NCBI RefSeq assembly: GCF_031624495.1
Contig: NZ_JAMQOP010000001.1
Coordinates: forward strand, 1,550,001 to 1,614,000
Source of the DNA: Halogeometricum sp. S1BR25-6
GTDB taxonomy: Archaea > Halobacteriota > Halobacteria > Halobacteriales > Haloferacaceae
Direction: 5' to 3'
DNA: 64,000 nt
The position numbers were made by a program, and so were the translations under genes. How positions within the stretch are numbered: the stretch's first letter is position 1; every line of letters begins with the position of its first letter. The notes under the pieces are model-generated. The model was not told where the DNA came from. It worked only from the letters and a program-made list of their open reading frames with translations, and searched no databases. Shown here piece after piece: positions 53,123 through 61,599 of the stretch.

Positions 53123-53491
53123 TCAGTTCGAGTTGTTCGCGCCCGCGGCGTCGTCCTCGTCGACGGGTATCTCCGAATCCGTCCCGGCGTCCGTCGCCGC
53201 CTCGTCGGTCAGGTCGTCGCTGGCGGCGTCCGACCCGGCCGTCTCCGCCTCGGCGATATGGGCGTTGGCGGTGACGCTCTCGACGTCGATGCCCTCATGC
53301 TCCGCGAGAGCCTCCAGCAGGGCGCGCTGCTCGGCGTTCTCGACTTCGAGTCGGTCCACGCGCGCCTTCGTCGCCTGCGTCGTCTTGCGCATCTCCGCGA
53401 GTTGGTCGCGCAGTTCGTTCAGTCGAGCGTACACGTCTTCGGCCATCTCGGCCACTTTCTGGAGCTTCTTCGCCGTCCCTCCGATTCCCAT
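53123..53491 (-). CDS. coiled-coil acidic protein (DUF5798-like)
   Basis: A 122-residue protein. MGIGGTAKKLQKVAEMAEDVYARLNELRDQ opens a continuous coiled coil (residues 5-65) with heptad Leu/Val, followed by an Ala/Asp/Thr-rich acidic tail. This matches what I recall of haloarchaeal DUF5798. Function unknown; a scaffolding role is likely from the coil. ATG at 53491 is preferred over a longer frame with an unlikely leader. Upstream of cysteine synthase on the same strand. Confidence 0.75.
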   Translation of the reverse strand: MGIGGTAKKLQKVAEMAEDVYARLNELRDQLAEMRKTTQATKARVDRLEVENAEQRALLEALAEHEGIDVESVTANAHIAEAETAGSDAASDDLTDEAATDAGTDSEIPVDEDDAAGANNSN

Positions 53492-53834
53492 GCACGGGGG
53501 TGCGCACTCCGGGCTTGTGTGCGTTCCGCTTTCGGCGACTCCCGGGGCGGGAGTCGACGCGTGACGGCCTTCAACCTCCGCGTCACCGCAGGACGCGTCT
53601 CGCAAATAGACGAATTCCCGGTAATATTCTCTCCTATCTTGGACAGAGAATGACACACACTTTTTGGTATCTCGGTCGGCGTCGGGCGTTCTCTGAGGGC
53701 GTTCTCGACCGAGTCGCGTCGTAGGTGAACCCGCTATGCCCCCGCTAGTTCGGAGCAGAGGCAGGACTGGCGGCGACGGCCGGTTCCTTGTGTGTCACCG
53801 ACGACCGTGATATACTCTCGCTCGGGAGGACATT
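53492..53834. other. divergent promoter region
   Basis: 343 bases without a supported gene, between the DUF5798-like gene and the sirohaem reductase. A low-GC stretch (AATAGACGAATTCCCGGTAATATTCTC, 53607-53633) may hold the promoter for the minus-strand gene, and GATATAC at 53809-53815 with a GGAGGA ribosome site at 53825-53830 serves the plus-strand gene. Confidence 0.45.
53809..53830 (+). promoter_or_regulatory. TATA-like element and ribosome-binding site for the sirohaem reductase
   Basis: GATATAC (53809-53815) followed by GGAGGA (53825-53830), four bases before the ATG at 53835. A good ribosome site is uncommon before first genes in haloarchaea and suggests a leadered mRNA, with the real TATA box perhaps farther upstream. 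Confidence 0.4.
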
Positions 53835-55541
53835 ATGAACACGGTAGAACGATGGAAACAGGAGAAACACCCCCTCGACGTCGTCGACGACGTCCGCGAG
53901 TACGCCGCGGAGGGACTCACGTTCGAGGAGATAGAGCGACGCGCCGGCGACGGCGAGCGGGAACGCCTCAAGTGGGCCGGGATGTACGCCCACGGCCGGC
54001 AGGAGGGCTACTTCATGCTCCGGACGAAGGTGCCCGGCGGCCGCCTCACGCCCGACCAGGCCGAGGTCATCGGCGAGGTTGCCGACGAGTTCGCCGTCGC
54101 GCCCGACGAACACGGCGGCGAGGAGCAAAACGAGATATGGGGCGACGCCTACCTCGATATCACGACCAGACAGGACGTGCAGATGCACTGGATACGGGTC
54201 GAGGACGTGCCGGAGATATGGGACCGGTACGACGAGATCGGCCTGACGACGATTCAGGGCTGCGGCGACGGCGCGCGCAACGTCCTCGGCTGTCCCGCCG
54301 CCGGACTGACCGACCACGAGTGCTTCGACGCCCAACCCGTCGTCGACGCCGTCTCGGAGTACTTCACCGGCAACCGAGAGTACGCGAACCTCCCGCGGAA
54401 ATTTAAAATGACTATCACGGGCTGCCGGGAGGACTGCGCGCAGTCGCAGATAAACGACGTCGGCCTCGTTCCGGCGCGCAGGGAGGCGGACGGGGGAGAC
54501 GTCTACGGATTCCACGTCCGCGTCGGCGGCGGTCTCTCGGACGGCCCGCGGATGGCCTCGAACCTCGACGTCTTCGTCCGCCCCGAGGACGCCGTCGAGT
54601 TCTGCCGCGCCGTCGCGCAGACGTTCAAGGAACTCGGCGACCGGAACAACCGCGGCGTCTGTCGGATGCGCTATCTCGTCGAGCAGATGGGACCGGGAGC
54701 GTTCGAGACGGCCGTCCGCGACCGGTGCGACGCCGACCTGCCGTCGCGCGGGACCGACCTCACGCGCGGCTACGCGGGCGACCACGTCGGCGTGCGCGAA
54801 CAGAAGACCGATGGCCTCCACTACGTCGGGTTCAACGTGATAGCGGGTCGGATGGGCGGCGACGAGTTCGTCGCGGCCGCCCGCGCCGCGCGGGAGTACG
54901 GCACCGACGAGAGCACCGTCCGCCTCGCCACCGACCAGAACTTCCTCGTCACGCACGTCCCGAAGGAGAACCTCTCGGACCTCCTGAACGAGCCGTTCGC
55001 CCGGAAGTACGAACACGACCCCGGACCGTTCGCCCGCGGCGCCGTCGGGTGCACCGGGTCGGAGTTCTGCAACTACGGCATCATCGAGACCAAAAATCGG
55101 GTGTACCGCTGGGCGAAGGCGCTCGACCGGCGGATAGAGACGCCCGCGGACCTCGACGTCGTCCGGATGCACATGTCGGGATGTTCGGCGTCGTGTGCCC
55201 AACCGCAGATAGCCGACATCGGCTTCCGCGGCGAGACGGTGCAGGTGGACGACCCCGAGGAGACGACGAACGACGAGGGCGACGCGGTCGTCGAGGGGAT
55301 GGACGTCGGCCTCGGCGGCTCCTTGGGGGCGGACAACGAGTTTCTCGACTGGGTGGAGGGCGCCGTCCCCGCCCGCGCCGTGATTCCCGCGCTCGAACGG
55401 TTGTTCGCGGCGTTCGCTGACGAACGCGACGACGGCGAACGATTCTACGAGTGGACCCGGAGGGTGGAGAACGACCGCCTGCGGACCGTGATGCGGGAGG
55501 CGGACGCGAACGTCTCGGGAGGTGTCGCGCATGGGGACTAA
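53835..55541 (+). CDS. ferredoxin-type sirohaem nitrite/sulfite reductase
   Basis: A 568-residue sirohaem and [4Fe-4S] enzyme that makes a six-electron reduction of nitrite to ammonia or sulfite to sulfide. Two ferredoxin-like half domains are present (FMLRTKVPGGRLTPDQ near residue 55; GLHYVGFNVIAGRMGG near 332), with repeated sirohaem-binding segments. Cluster ligands are CTGSEFC (about residues 406-412, Cx5C) and CSASC (about 449-453, Cx3C). Sulfite versus nitrite is not decided by motif; the nearby cysteine synthase and absence of nitrate genes favour sulfite, while annotation elsewhere usually says nitrite. The stop overlaps the next gene's start region by 11 bases, so the pair is coupled. 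Strong ribosome site before the ATG. Confidence 0.9.
   Translation: MNTVERWKQEKHPLDVVDDVREYAAEGLTFEEIERRAGDGERERLKWAGMYAHGRQEGYFMLRTKVPGGRLTPDQAEVIGEVADEFAVAPDEHGGEEQNEIWGDAYLDITTRQDVQMHWIRVEDVPEIWDRYDEIGLTTIQGCGDGARNVLGCPAAGLTDHECFDAQPVVDAVSEYFTGNREYANLPRKFKMTITGCREDCAQSQINDVGLVPARREADGGDVYGFHVRVGGGLSDGPRMASNLDVFVRPEDAVEFCRAVAQTFKELGDRNNRGVCRMRYLVEQMGPGAFETAVRDRCDADLPSRGTDLTRGYAGDHVGVREQKTDGLHYVGFNVIAGRMGGDEFVAAARAAREYGTDESTVRLATDQNFLVTHVPKENLSDLLNEPFARKYEHDPGPFARGAVGCTGSEFCNYGIIETKNRVYRWAKALDRRIETPADLDVVRMHMSGCSASCAQPQIADIGFRGETVQVDDPEETTNDEGDAVVEGMDVGLGGSLGADNEFLDWVEGAVPARAVIPALERLFAAFADERDDGERFYEWTRRVENDRLRTVMREADANVSGGVAHGD
55518..55524 (+). promoter_or_regulatory. Shine-Dalgarno site deciding the FrhB start
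   Basis: GGAGGTG inside the end of the sirohaem reductase gene, six bases before the ATG at 55531. It favours this ATG over GTG at 55522 and shows coupled translation. Confidence 0.65.
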
Positions 55542-57156
55542 CGGAAGCGAGCGGCGACTCCCACACGTGCCCGATACGGGCGGCGACGTCGAGGAGACGG
55601 GCGTTCCGCCGGTGAGCGGCGGGGACGGCGGGCGGGCGTCGCGCTCCCGCGACGGCGATGTGAGGCTCATCACGTATCACAGGCGGGACGCGGACGGCCG
55701 GGAGGAAGGAAGAACCGATGGGGACCCCGAAACGGGCGACTGCGGGTGCGGCGGATGCACCTGCGGGTCCGGAGACGACGCCGGGGACGAGGCCGTTTCC
55801 GACGGCGGTACCCGTCCCTCGAACGTCGACGCCGACGGGAACCTCACGGACCTGACCTTCACCGAACCCGCGGCGGAAAAGAGTCAGGACGTGTACGACG
55901 ACGCCCCCGACAGGCGGGTACAGGTGCCCGACGGCGTCGAGTTGGACACGCCCGGCTACTCCATCCGGCGGGAGATGAGCGACGTCGAGGAACCGGACGG
56001 GAAGACGTGGTTCATGGAACTCGACGCGGCGGTCATCGACGAGGGACGGTGCATCCAGTGCGGCACCTGCGTCGCCTCCTGCCCCTCGGACTCCATCGGC
56101 ATCGGCGACGACGGCCTACCGGAGTTGGTGAAGATGTGCACCGGGTGTTCGCTCTGCTGGGACTTCTGCCCGCGCGGCGGCCTGCGGTACGAGCGCCAGT
56201 GGAAGATAACGGGCGGCGAGGACAACGTGAAGGGGGCCGGCGACCCCATCACGGAGTTCTCCGCGCGCGTCAAGGAGGAGTGGCGCGGGAACGCACAGGA
56301 CGGCGGCGTCGTCACCTCGGTGTTGATACACCTGCTCGAAGCCGGCGAGATAGACGGCGCCTTGGTCGCCACCGAGTCCGATGAGGAGCCCTGGAAGGCG
56401 GAATCGTTCCTCGCGACGACGCCCGCGGAGCTAATCGAGAGCGCCGGGAGCTTCTACAACCAGACGATGGCGCTCGGAAACCTCGACGTCGAGCGGTGGG
56501 AGGAGAAACTCCCCGACAAGTCGCCCGAGGACCTCTCTTTGGCCCTCGTCGGGACGCCCTGCGAGATAGAGGGCATCCGCGCGCTACAGGACTTTGGGTG
56601 GGACTACGCGAGTCAGGAGGACGGCGTCCGCGCGATAGACTACACCATCGCGCTGATGTGCACGAAGAACTTCAACTACCACCGGCTCATCGGCGAGCAG
56701 TTGGCGGAAAAGCGGGACCTACCGCCCGAGGACATCGGCAAGTTGGACGTGCTCGACGGGAAGCTGATGGCGTACGACCACGACGGCCGGATGATTCTGG
56801 AGGAGGACGTCGAGGCGTTCCACGGCGCGGCGCTGAAGGGCTGCGACGAGTGCGCGGACTTCACGGGCTACTGCGCGGACCTGACCGTCGGTTCCGTCGG
56901 GTCGAGCGACGAGTACTCCAGCGTCATCGTCCGGACGGAGCGGGGGATGGAGGCGTGGGAACTGACGGAACCGGACCTCGACTACCACGACTTAGAAGAC
57001 AAATCGGCCGTCGGCGGCCTGCAGTCGTGGGACAAAAAGCGAGCGTTCGAGGCGCTGCAGCGTCCGTTCGACCCGGACGCGCCGCGGTTCATCGAGTACG
57101 AGGACCACGCCGAGAACTACGGGACGACCCTGCGCGCCCACGAGTCGGACCACTGA
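55531..57156 (+). CDS. FrhB-like coenzyme F420 hydrogenase/dehydrogenase beta subunit
   Basis: A 541-residue iron-sulfur flavoprotein. Residues 1-160 are a haloarchaeal extension with a CGCGGCTC cluster (Cys71, 73, 76, 78). Two [4Fe-4S] motifs follow: C174-x2-C177-x2-C180-x3-C184 and C203-x2-C206-x2-C209-x3-C213. The FrhB/FpoF N- and C-terminal domains occupy about 225-540, with VGTPCEIEGIRALQ and MCTKNFNYH as typical segments, plus a further Cys pair (CDECADFTGYC). FrhB/FpoF proteins oxidise or reduce F420 with FAD. ATG at 55531 is set by GGAGGTG at 55518-55524. It overlaps the sirohaem reductase frame, suggesting it hands F420H2 electrons to it. Confidence 0.9.
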   Translation: MGTNGSERRLPHVPDTGGDVEETGVPPVSGGDGGRASRSRDGDVRLITYHRRDADGREEGRTDGDPETGDCGCGGCTCGSGDDAGDEAVSDGGTRPSNVDADGNLTDLTFTEPAAEKSQDVYDDAPDRRVQVPDGVELDTPGYSIRREMSDVEEPDGKTWFMELDAAVIDEGRCIQCGTCVASCPSDSIGIGDDGLPELVKMCTGCSLCWDFCPRGGLRYERQWKITGGEDNVKGAGDPITEFSARVKEEWRGNAQDGGVVTSVLIHLLEAGEIDGALVATESDEEPWKAESFLATTPAELIESAGSFYNQTMALGNLDVERWEEKLPDKSPEDLSLALVGTPCEIEGIRALQDFGWDYASQEDGVRAIDYTIALMCTKNFNYHRLIGEQLAEKRDLPPEDIGKLDVLDGKLMAYDHDGRMILEEDVEAFHGAALKGCDECADFTGYCADLTVGSVGSSDEYSSVIVRTERGMEAWELTEPDLDYHDLEDKSAVGGLQSWDKKRAFEALQRPFDPDAPRFIEYEDHAENYGTTLRAHESDH

Positions 57157-57193
57157 GGCGGCGCGCCGGGGGCGCAGCGCGACCGGCGACCGG

Positions 57194-58252
57194 TCAGAGC
57201 GCGTTGGCGTCCACGTCGCCGACGAGGCGTCGGAGTGCGACGTAGACGCCGAGGCCGACGACGGCGTAGGCGACGACGACGACCCACGACGAGGCGTCCG
57301 CACTGCCGATGGCGAGGCGCGCGGCCGTGTTCACCGGGTTGTTCGGGAACAGCGCCGTGCCGCCGAAGACGAACAACACCCCTATCGAGTAGAGGAACTG
57401 CGCCGAGCGTCGCTCCGGCGAGAGCAGGGCGACCACGGCCCCCAGCGAGCAGACCAGCACCGACAGCGCCGCCACGAGCGCGAGGAGCGCGAGCGGGTTC
57501 GCCACGCGCGTCCCGTTGACTCCGAGCAGGACGACCCACAGCGCCGCCTGCGCGGGCGCCAGCGCCGCCGCGGCCAGCAGTTTGCCGTCCACGATTTCGC
57601 GCAGGGAGACGGGGGCGACCCGGAGCAGTTCCAGTGTTCCGCGCTCTCGCTCCTCGGCGAGCGAGTCCACCGTGAGCGACCCGCTGATGAACACCGGGAG
57701 GAACAGCAGCAGGGGCACCAGCACGGTGTAGGTGAAGCCGTAGTACGGGCTGGACGGCGTCTCCGGCGGCAGGTCCACCGGGAGCGACGAGAGCCACGCC
57801 GCGCGCTCGGTTCGCTCGGCCGTTTCGAGGGTCCTGAGCACGTCGCGCAACTGCACGACGACGACGGTTGTCTGGACGTTTCCGTCCGGCACCGTCGCCG
57901 ACACGTACACCCTGCCGTCCCGACGCTCTCCGATCAGCACCGCGTCGATTCCGGTCTCCGCGGGACGCTCGAAGGCGTCCGTCGCGGCCGCGGCGTCCGG
58001 GTAGACGTGCGGGTCCACGCCCGTCACCTCGTCGGCGGCGCGGACGAGTTCGTCCGTCGCGTCGCCCGCTATCGCCACGTCGACTTCGTACCCGCCCATC
58101 TCCCCGGGGTCGTACAGCGAGACGAGGCCGACGACGAGGAACGACGAGAACGCCGCGATGAACAGCTGTAACACCAGCGCGAGCACGATGGTCTTCTCTC
58201 TACCCAAGACGGCGAGTTCGCGCCGGGCGATAGTGACGCGGGGTTCACCCAA
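57194..58252 (-). CDS. ABC-2 type permease
   Basis: A 352-residue membrane protein. One helix near the N-terminus (TIVLALVLQLFIAAFSSFLV) is followed by a large extracytoplasmic loop (about residues 45-165) and a cluster of five or six helices, the NatB/ABC-2 layout; ERERGTLELLRVAPVSLREIV is the coupling-helix motif. A TTG at 58252 (in TTGGGTGA overlap with the preceding stop) is the likely start because the family begins only a few residues before TIARREL. Third gene of an exporter operon with the ATPase at 60146. Confidence 0.85.
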   Translation of the reverse strand: MGEPRVTIARRELAVLGREKTIVLALVLQLFIAAFSSFLVVGLVSLYDPGEMGGYEVDVAIAGDATDELVRAADEVTGVDPHVYPDAAAATDAFERPAETGIDAVLIGERRDGRVYVSATVPDGNVQTTVVVVQLRDVLRTLETAERTERAAWLSSLPVDLPPETPSSPYYGFTYTVLVPLLLFLPVFISGSLTVDSLAEERERGTLELLRVAPVSLREIVDGKLLAAAALAPAQAALWVVLLGVNGTRVANPLALLALVAALSVLVCSLGAVVALLSPERRSAQFLYSIGVLFVFGGTALFPNNPVNTAARLAIGSADASSWVVVVAYAVVGLGVYVALRRLVGDVDANAL

Positions 58253-60149
58253 GGACGCTCACCACCGCGTAGTTGTAGGCGGCGTGAACCGCCACCGCGA
58301 CGAGGAACGCCGCGGCGTAGGGCCGCTTCCCGCGCGAAGCGCCGACGGCGGAGATGCCCGCCGTGACGGCGTGTAATGCGAGAGGGGCGACCAGCAGGGC
58401 GAGAGCGAGGAGGAGGCCCGCAGCGCCCGACGCCGCCCCCGCGCCCGCACCCGTGCCAGCGAGAGCGCCGGCGTCGACGCCCGCGGGGGCGAGGAGCGTC
58501 CGTCCGAGTTCGAGCCGCTGGAGGCCGATGAGTTGCGCGACTGCGGTGAACTTCTCGCCGACGAAGAAGCCGAGTCCGGAGAGCGCGCCGAGTCGGAGCG
58601 CCGTCGGGAGCGTCCGCTCGAAGCGCGACTTCTCGAACGCCGCGAAGACGTGGAGGCTCTTGGCCGCTTCCTCGATGAGAGCGACGAGGAGAAGCATCGT
58701 CGGCACCGTGACCGCGACGGGCAGGACGAACAGCACGGCGATTGCGAGCAGTTCCGCGGCGAAGACGAACGGAATCGACACCGCGGAGACGACGGCGACG
58801 TCCCGCGGCCGAGAGACGCGCGCGTCGAGGGCGTCGAGGAACTTCAGCGGCACCGACCGCTGGGTGAACATGTCCTCCTCGCGGTAGACGCCCGCGCCGA
58901 GGGCGAACAGGGCGACGCCGCAGAGGAAGAACGGTCCCGTCGAGAACAGGTACTCTCCGAGGCTCACCGACTGGGCGCCCAAGTCGCGCACGACGAGTGT
59001 GAGCGGCGAGATGAGCGCCACGGGCGTCACCTGCGTGAAGATGGCCGGGACGAACGTGTACGAGGTGAGAAACACCGACACCGCGACGGTGACGAAGGTG
59101 AGTTCCTTGAACGACCGCGCGAACATCGCGCCGACGAACGTCGCGCCGAGGAACACGAGACCGATGGGGAGGATGGCCGCCACGGAGACGAAGCCGCCGC
59201 CGACGGCGAGTGCGATGGCCGCCGTGAGGCCGACGAGGACGGCGAGGTACGGCAGCGTCTTCCCGAGGACGATGTCGCCCGGCGAGACGGGCGCGACGAG
59301 GAGGAGTTCGCCGCGGCGGTTGATTCGCTCGTTCAGCATCGTCCCCCCGTAGGCCTGCACGACGAAGTTCATCGGCACGAGGAAGGCGAACGCAAGCACG
59401 AGGGAGGCGAACGGGAACGGCGGCCGGATGTCGGCCGGCGACCCGGTCGACGCGGAAGCGAACGGGTTCACGCCGCCGAGCGAGGGAATCGAGAGCGAGT
59501 CGTCGGAACCGGACCCCGGAGGCACGCTGTCAGTCGAACCGGACGCGGTCGACCCGCCGGACGCGCCGTCGGTCGCCGCCCCCGACTCGCCGTCGCCGAC
59601 GCCGCTCGTTCCGTCGGAACCGCCGGACGCGACGCCGTCGGCGTCGCTCGACTCGCCCGATGTCGACCCCGTCCCCGCCGGGAGCGGCGACGTCCGCGAG
59701 GCGTACTCCAGGGAGACGACGACGGGAAACGCCGCCGTCCGGTTCTCCTCGGCCGCCATCGTTCGGGTGTTGTACCGCCGGACGGCGTCGTTCAGTTCCG
59801 CGAGCGCGGCCTTGCTCTTCTGCGAGTCGTCCGCGGCGATGTACCCATCACCGATGAACAGGTCCATCCCGTCCATCCGGCTCACGTCGGCCGGTCGCGG
59901 GTCCAACGCCGGCGAGGCGACGACGGGACCGTAGTACGGACTGTCCGCGTCGACGCCGACACGGTAGATATCCCGGTCGAGGGCGACGCCGCCCGTCACG
60001 ACGCCCGCACTGGCGACGCCGCCGGCGAGGACGAGAGCGACGAGGGCGACCCCGACCGTCCGCCGGTCGAGCGTCCCCGCCGAACGGGATACTTCCCACC
60101 GGGCAATGCGGCGGACGGCGCGGAGGCGGTCCCCGAGCGACCGACTCAC
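58245..60149 (-). CDS. ABC-2 permease fused to PrsW-type intramembrane protease domain
   Basis: A 634-residue protein in two parts. Residues 1-420 form an ABC-2 permease: N-terminal helix, long extracytoplasmic part with a Gly/Ser/Thr/Asp linker (155-222), and NERINRRGELLLVAPVSPGDIV as coupling motif, then about six helices. Residues 450-634 form a PrsW/CPBP-type protease domain: E493-E494-x-x-K497 (LIEEAAKSLH), F529-x-x-E532 (FFVGEKF), His593 (LHAVTAG) and H622-x3-N626 (AVHAAYN). GTG start overlaps the ATPase stop (GTGA). It is the second gene of the operon. Confidence 0.85.
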   Translation of the reverse strand: MSRSLGDRLRAVRRIARWEVSRSAGTLDRRTVGVALVALVLAGGVASAGVVTGGVALDRDIYRVGVDADSPYYGPVVASPALDPRPADVSRMDGMDLFIGDGYIAADDSQKSKAALAELNDAVRRYNTRTMAAEENRTAAFPVVVSLEYASRTSPLPAGTGSTSGESSDADGVASGGSDGTSGVGDGESGAATDGASGGSTASGSTDSVPPGSGSDDSLSIPSLGGVNPFASASTGSPADIRPPFPFASLVLAFAFLVPMNFVVQAYGGTMLNERINRRGELLLVAPVSPGDIVLGKTLPYLAVLVGLTAAIALAVGGGFVSVAAILPIGLVFLGATFVGAMFARSFKELTFVTVAVSVFLTSYTFVPAIFTQVTPVALISPLTLVVRDLGAQSVSLGEYLFSTGPFFLCGVALFALGAGVYREEDMFTQRSVPLKFLDALDARVSRPRDVAVVSAVSIPFVFAAELLAIAVLFVLPVAVTVPTMLLLVALIEEAAKSLHVFAAFEKSRFERTLPTALRLGALSGLGFFVGEKFTAVAQLIGLQRLELGRTLLAPAGVDAGALAGTGAGAGAASGAAGLLLALALLVAPLALHAVTAGISAVGASRGKRPYAAAFLVAVAVHAAYNYAVVSVLG

Positions 60150-61129
60150 CGCGCCCTCCGGTCGCCGCGTTCCCCGACGCTCCCCTCGTCGCCACCCCCG
60201 CCGTCGGCCCGCGCGACCGCGGCGGGGTCCGCACGGCCCCGACCGTCCTCGCGCGCCGCGGGGGGACGGCCGGCGAGGTCCAGGAATATCTCCTCTAAAC
60301 TCGGCTCTTCGGTCCGGATGTCCGCCACGCTGCCGCCCGCGGCCTCCGCCTCGGCGCGGACCGCTTCAACGGCCTCCATGTCGTCGACGATGCTCAGATA
60401 CCGGCCGTCGTCGGTTGCGGTCGCTCCGTCGACGGGAACCGTCGTGAATACTCGATACATCGTCTCGCCGTGCTCCTCGCGTATCTCGGGCACCGTCCCG
60501 CGGGCGATTATCTCCCCGCGGTTCATGATGACGACGCGGTCGCAGACGCTCTCGACGTGGTAGAGGTTGTGCGCGCTGAACACGACGGTCTTACCGCGCT
60601 CTACCAACTCGCGCGTGAACTCCAGCACGTAGTTCGTCGTCAGCGGGTCGAGTCCCGAGGCCGGTTCGTCGTAGATGAGCAGGTTGGGGTCGTTGACCAG
60701 CGACCGGGCGATGGCCACCTTTCGCTTCATCCCTTTCGACATGTCGCCCAACCGTCTGTCTCGGTGTTCCAGTTCGAGTCGGTCGAGGGTGTCTTCGGTC
60801 CGGCGCGTCGCCTCCTCGCGGGGGACGTCGTACAGGTCCGCGAAGAAACGCAGGTACGACCGCGCGGTCATGTCCTCGTACAGCGGCGACTCCTCGGGCA
60901 GGAAGCCGAGGTGGCGGCGCATCTCCGCGTCGCCCGCCGCGTACGCGCCGATTTCGATGGTCCCCTCGGTCGGTTCGACCAGTCCGGCGAGCATCTTCAG
61001 CGTCGTCGTCTTTCCGGCGCCGTTCGGCCCCACGACGCCGAATATCTCTCCTTCCCCCACGTCGAAGTCGCTCCCCACGACGGCGGGGAACCCCCCGTAC
61101 GTCTTTCTGAGCCCCGCGACCCGTATCAT
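60146..61129 (-). CDS. ABC transporter ATP-binding protein (NatA/ABC-2 type)
   Basis: A 327-residue ATPase. Walker A GPNGAGKTT (about residues 34-42), Q-loop LPEESPLYEDM, signature MSKGMKRKVAIARSL, Walker B LLIYDEPASGLDP and H-loop SAHNLYHVE are intact. The C-terminal part has the acidic, Ala/Glu-rich tail of exporter ATPases. With the two overlapping permease genes it makes a three-gene exporter, perhaps for Na+, peptides or lipids; cargo unknown. An AATAACTTATC stretch on the minus strand, 25-36 bases upstream of the ATG, is the likely promoter. Confidence 0.93.
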   Translation of the reverse strand: MIRVAGLRKTYGGFPAVVGSDFDVGEGEIFGVVGPNGAGKTTTLKMLAGLVEPTEGTIEIGAYAAGDAEMRRHLGFLPEESPLYEDMTARSYLRFFADLYDVPREEATRRTEDTLDRLELEHRDRRLGDMSKGMKRKVAIARSLVNDPNLLIYDEPASGLDPLTTNYVLEFTRELVERGKTVVFSAHNLYHVESVCDRVVIMNRGEIIARGTVPEIREEHGETMYRVFTTVPVDGATATDDGRYLSIVDDMEAVEAVRAEAEAAGGSVADIRTEEPSLEEIFLDLAGRPPAAREDGRGRADPAAVARADGGGGDEGSVGERGDRRAR

Positions 61130-61206
61130 GAATAGAGAAGAGAAATTCTCGCAGATAAGTTATTCGTGCGGATACTCAACGTTGATACTCGGGGTGTCGG
61201 CGCAGT

Positions 61207-61293
61207 AATAGAGTAGCGTTCGCAACTGCTTACTCGTCCGACCGCACGGTGTCGTGCGGTCGAGTGAGTGAAGACTTGCGAACGTTACTATAG
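61207..61293. repeat. long imperfect palindrome, MITE-like
   Basis: An 87-base inverted repeat. GTAGCGTTCGCAA at 61213 pairs with TTGCGAACGTTAC ending at 61288, ACTC/GAGT pairs in the middle with mismatches, and CGACCGCAC (61239-61247) pairs perfectly with GTGCGGTCG (61254-61262) around a GGTGTC loop. It codes for nothing. Size and terminal inverted ends resemble a miniature transposable element or a large transcribed hairpin. Confidence 0.6.
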
Positions 61294-61316
61294 GGCTCCG
61301 CGCGAAACCGTCGACC

Positions 61317-61520
61317 GTGCCCGCAGACGACTACCTCGACCCGCGGACCGCCCTGTTCGTCGGCGGGTTCGTCGCCGTCCTGTTCTGGTTCGCCGCCGGC
61401 CTCGCGTTCGTCGCCGCCGGCGACGTCCTCCCCGTCGTCCGCGCGTTCGCACTCGGGTTCGTCGCGTTGGGGTTCCTGTTCCTCCTCGCCGGCGCCGCCG
61501 TCGCGGCGGTGCTTCGGTGA
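61317..61520 (+). CDS. small two-helix membrane protein
   Basis: A 67-residue frame from GTG. PADDYLDPRTA is a short polar start, followed by two clear hydrophobic helices (about 12-34 and 43-65). It begins 24 bases after the palindromic element. No family recognised; the uneven hydrophobicity favours a real membrane protein. Confidence 0.5.
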   Translation: MPADDYLDPRTALFVGGFVAVLFWFAAGLAFVAAGDVLPVVRAFALGFVALGFLFLLAGAAVAAVLR

Positions 61521-61599
61521 CGGGAGTCGTGACATCGCCGCCGCGAGGGCCGCCTCGCGGCGACACGCTTTGGTGGGTGCGCGAACGTCGTTCGAACGT

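Noticed and set aside
53500-53724. 74-codon plus-strand frame in the gap before the sirohaem reductase
   Set aside because: Arg-rich N-terminus and no recognisable pattern; the stretch contains promoter-like AT-rich DNA for the minus strand.
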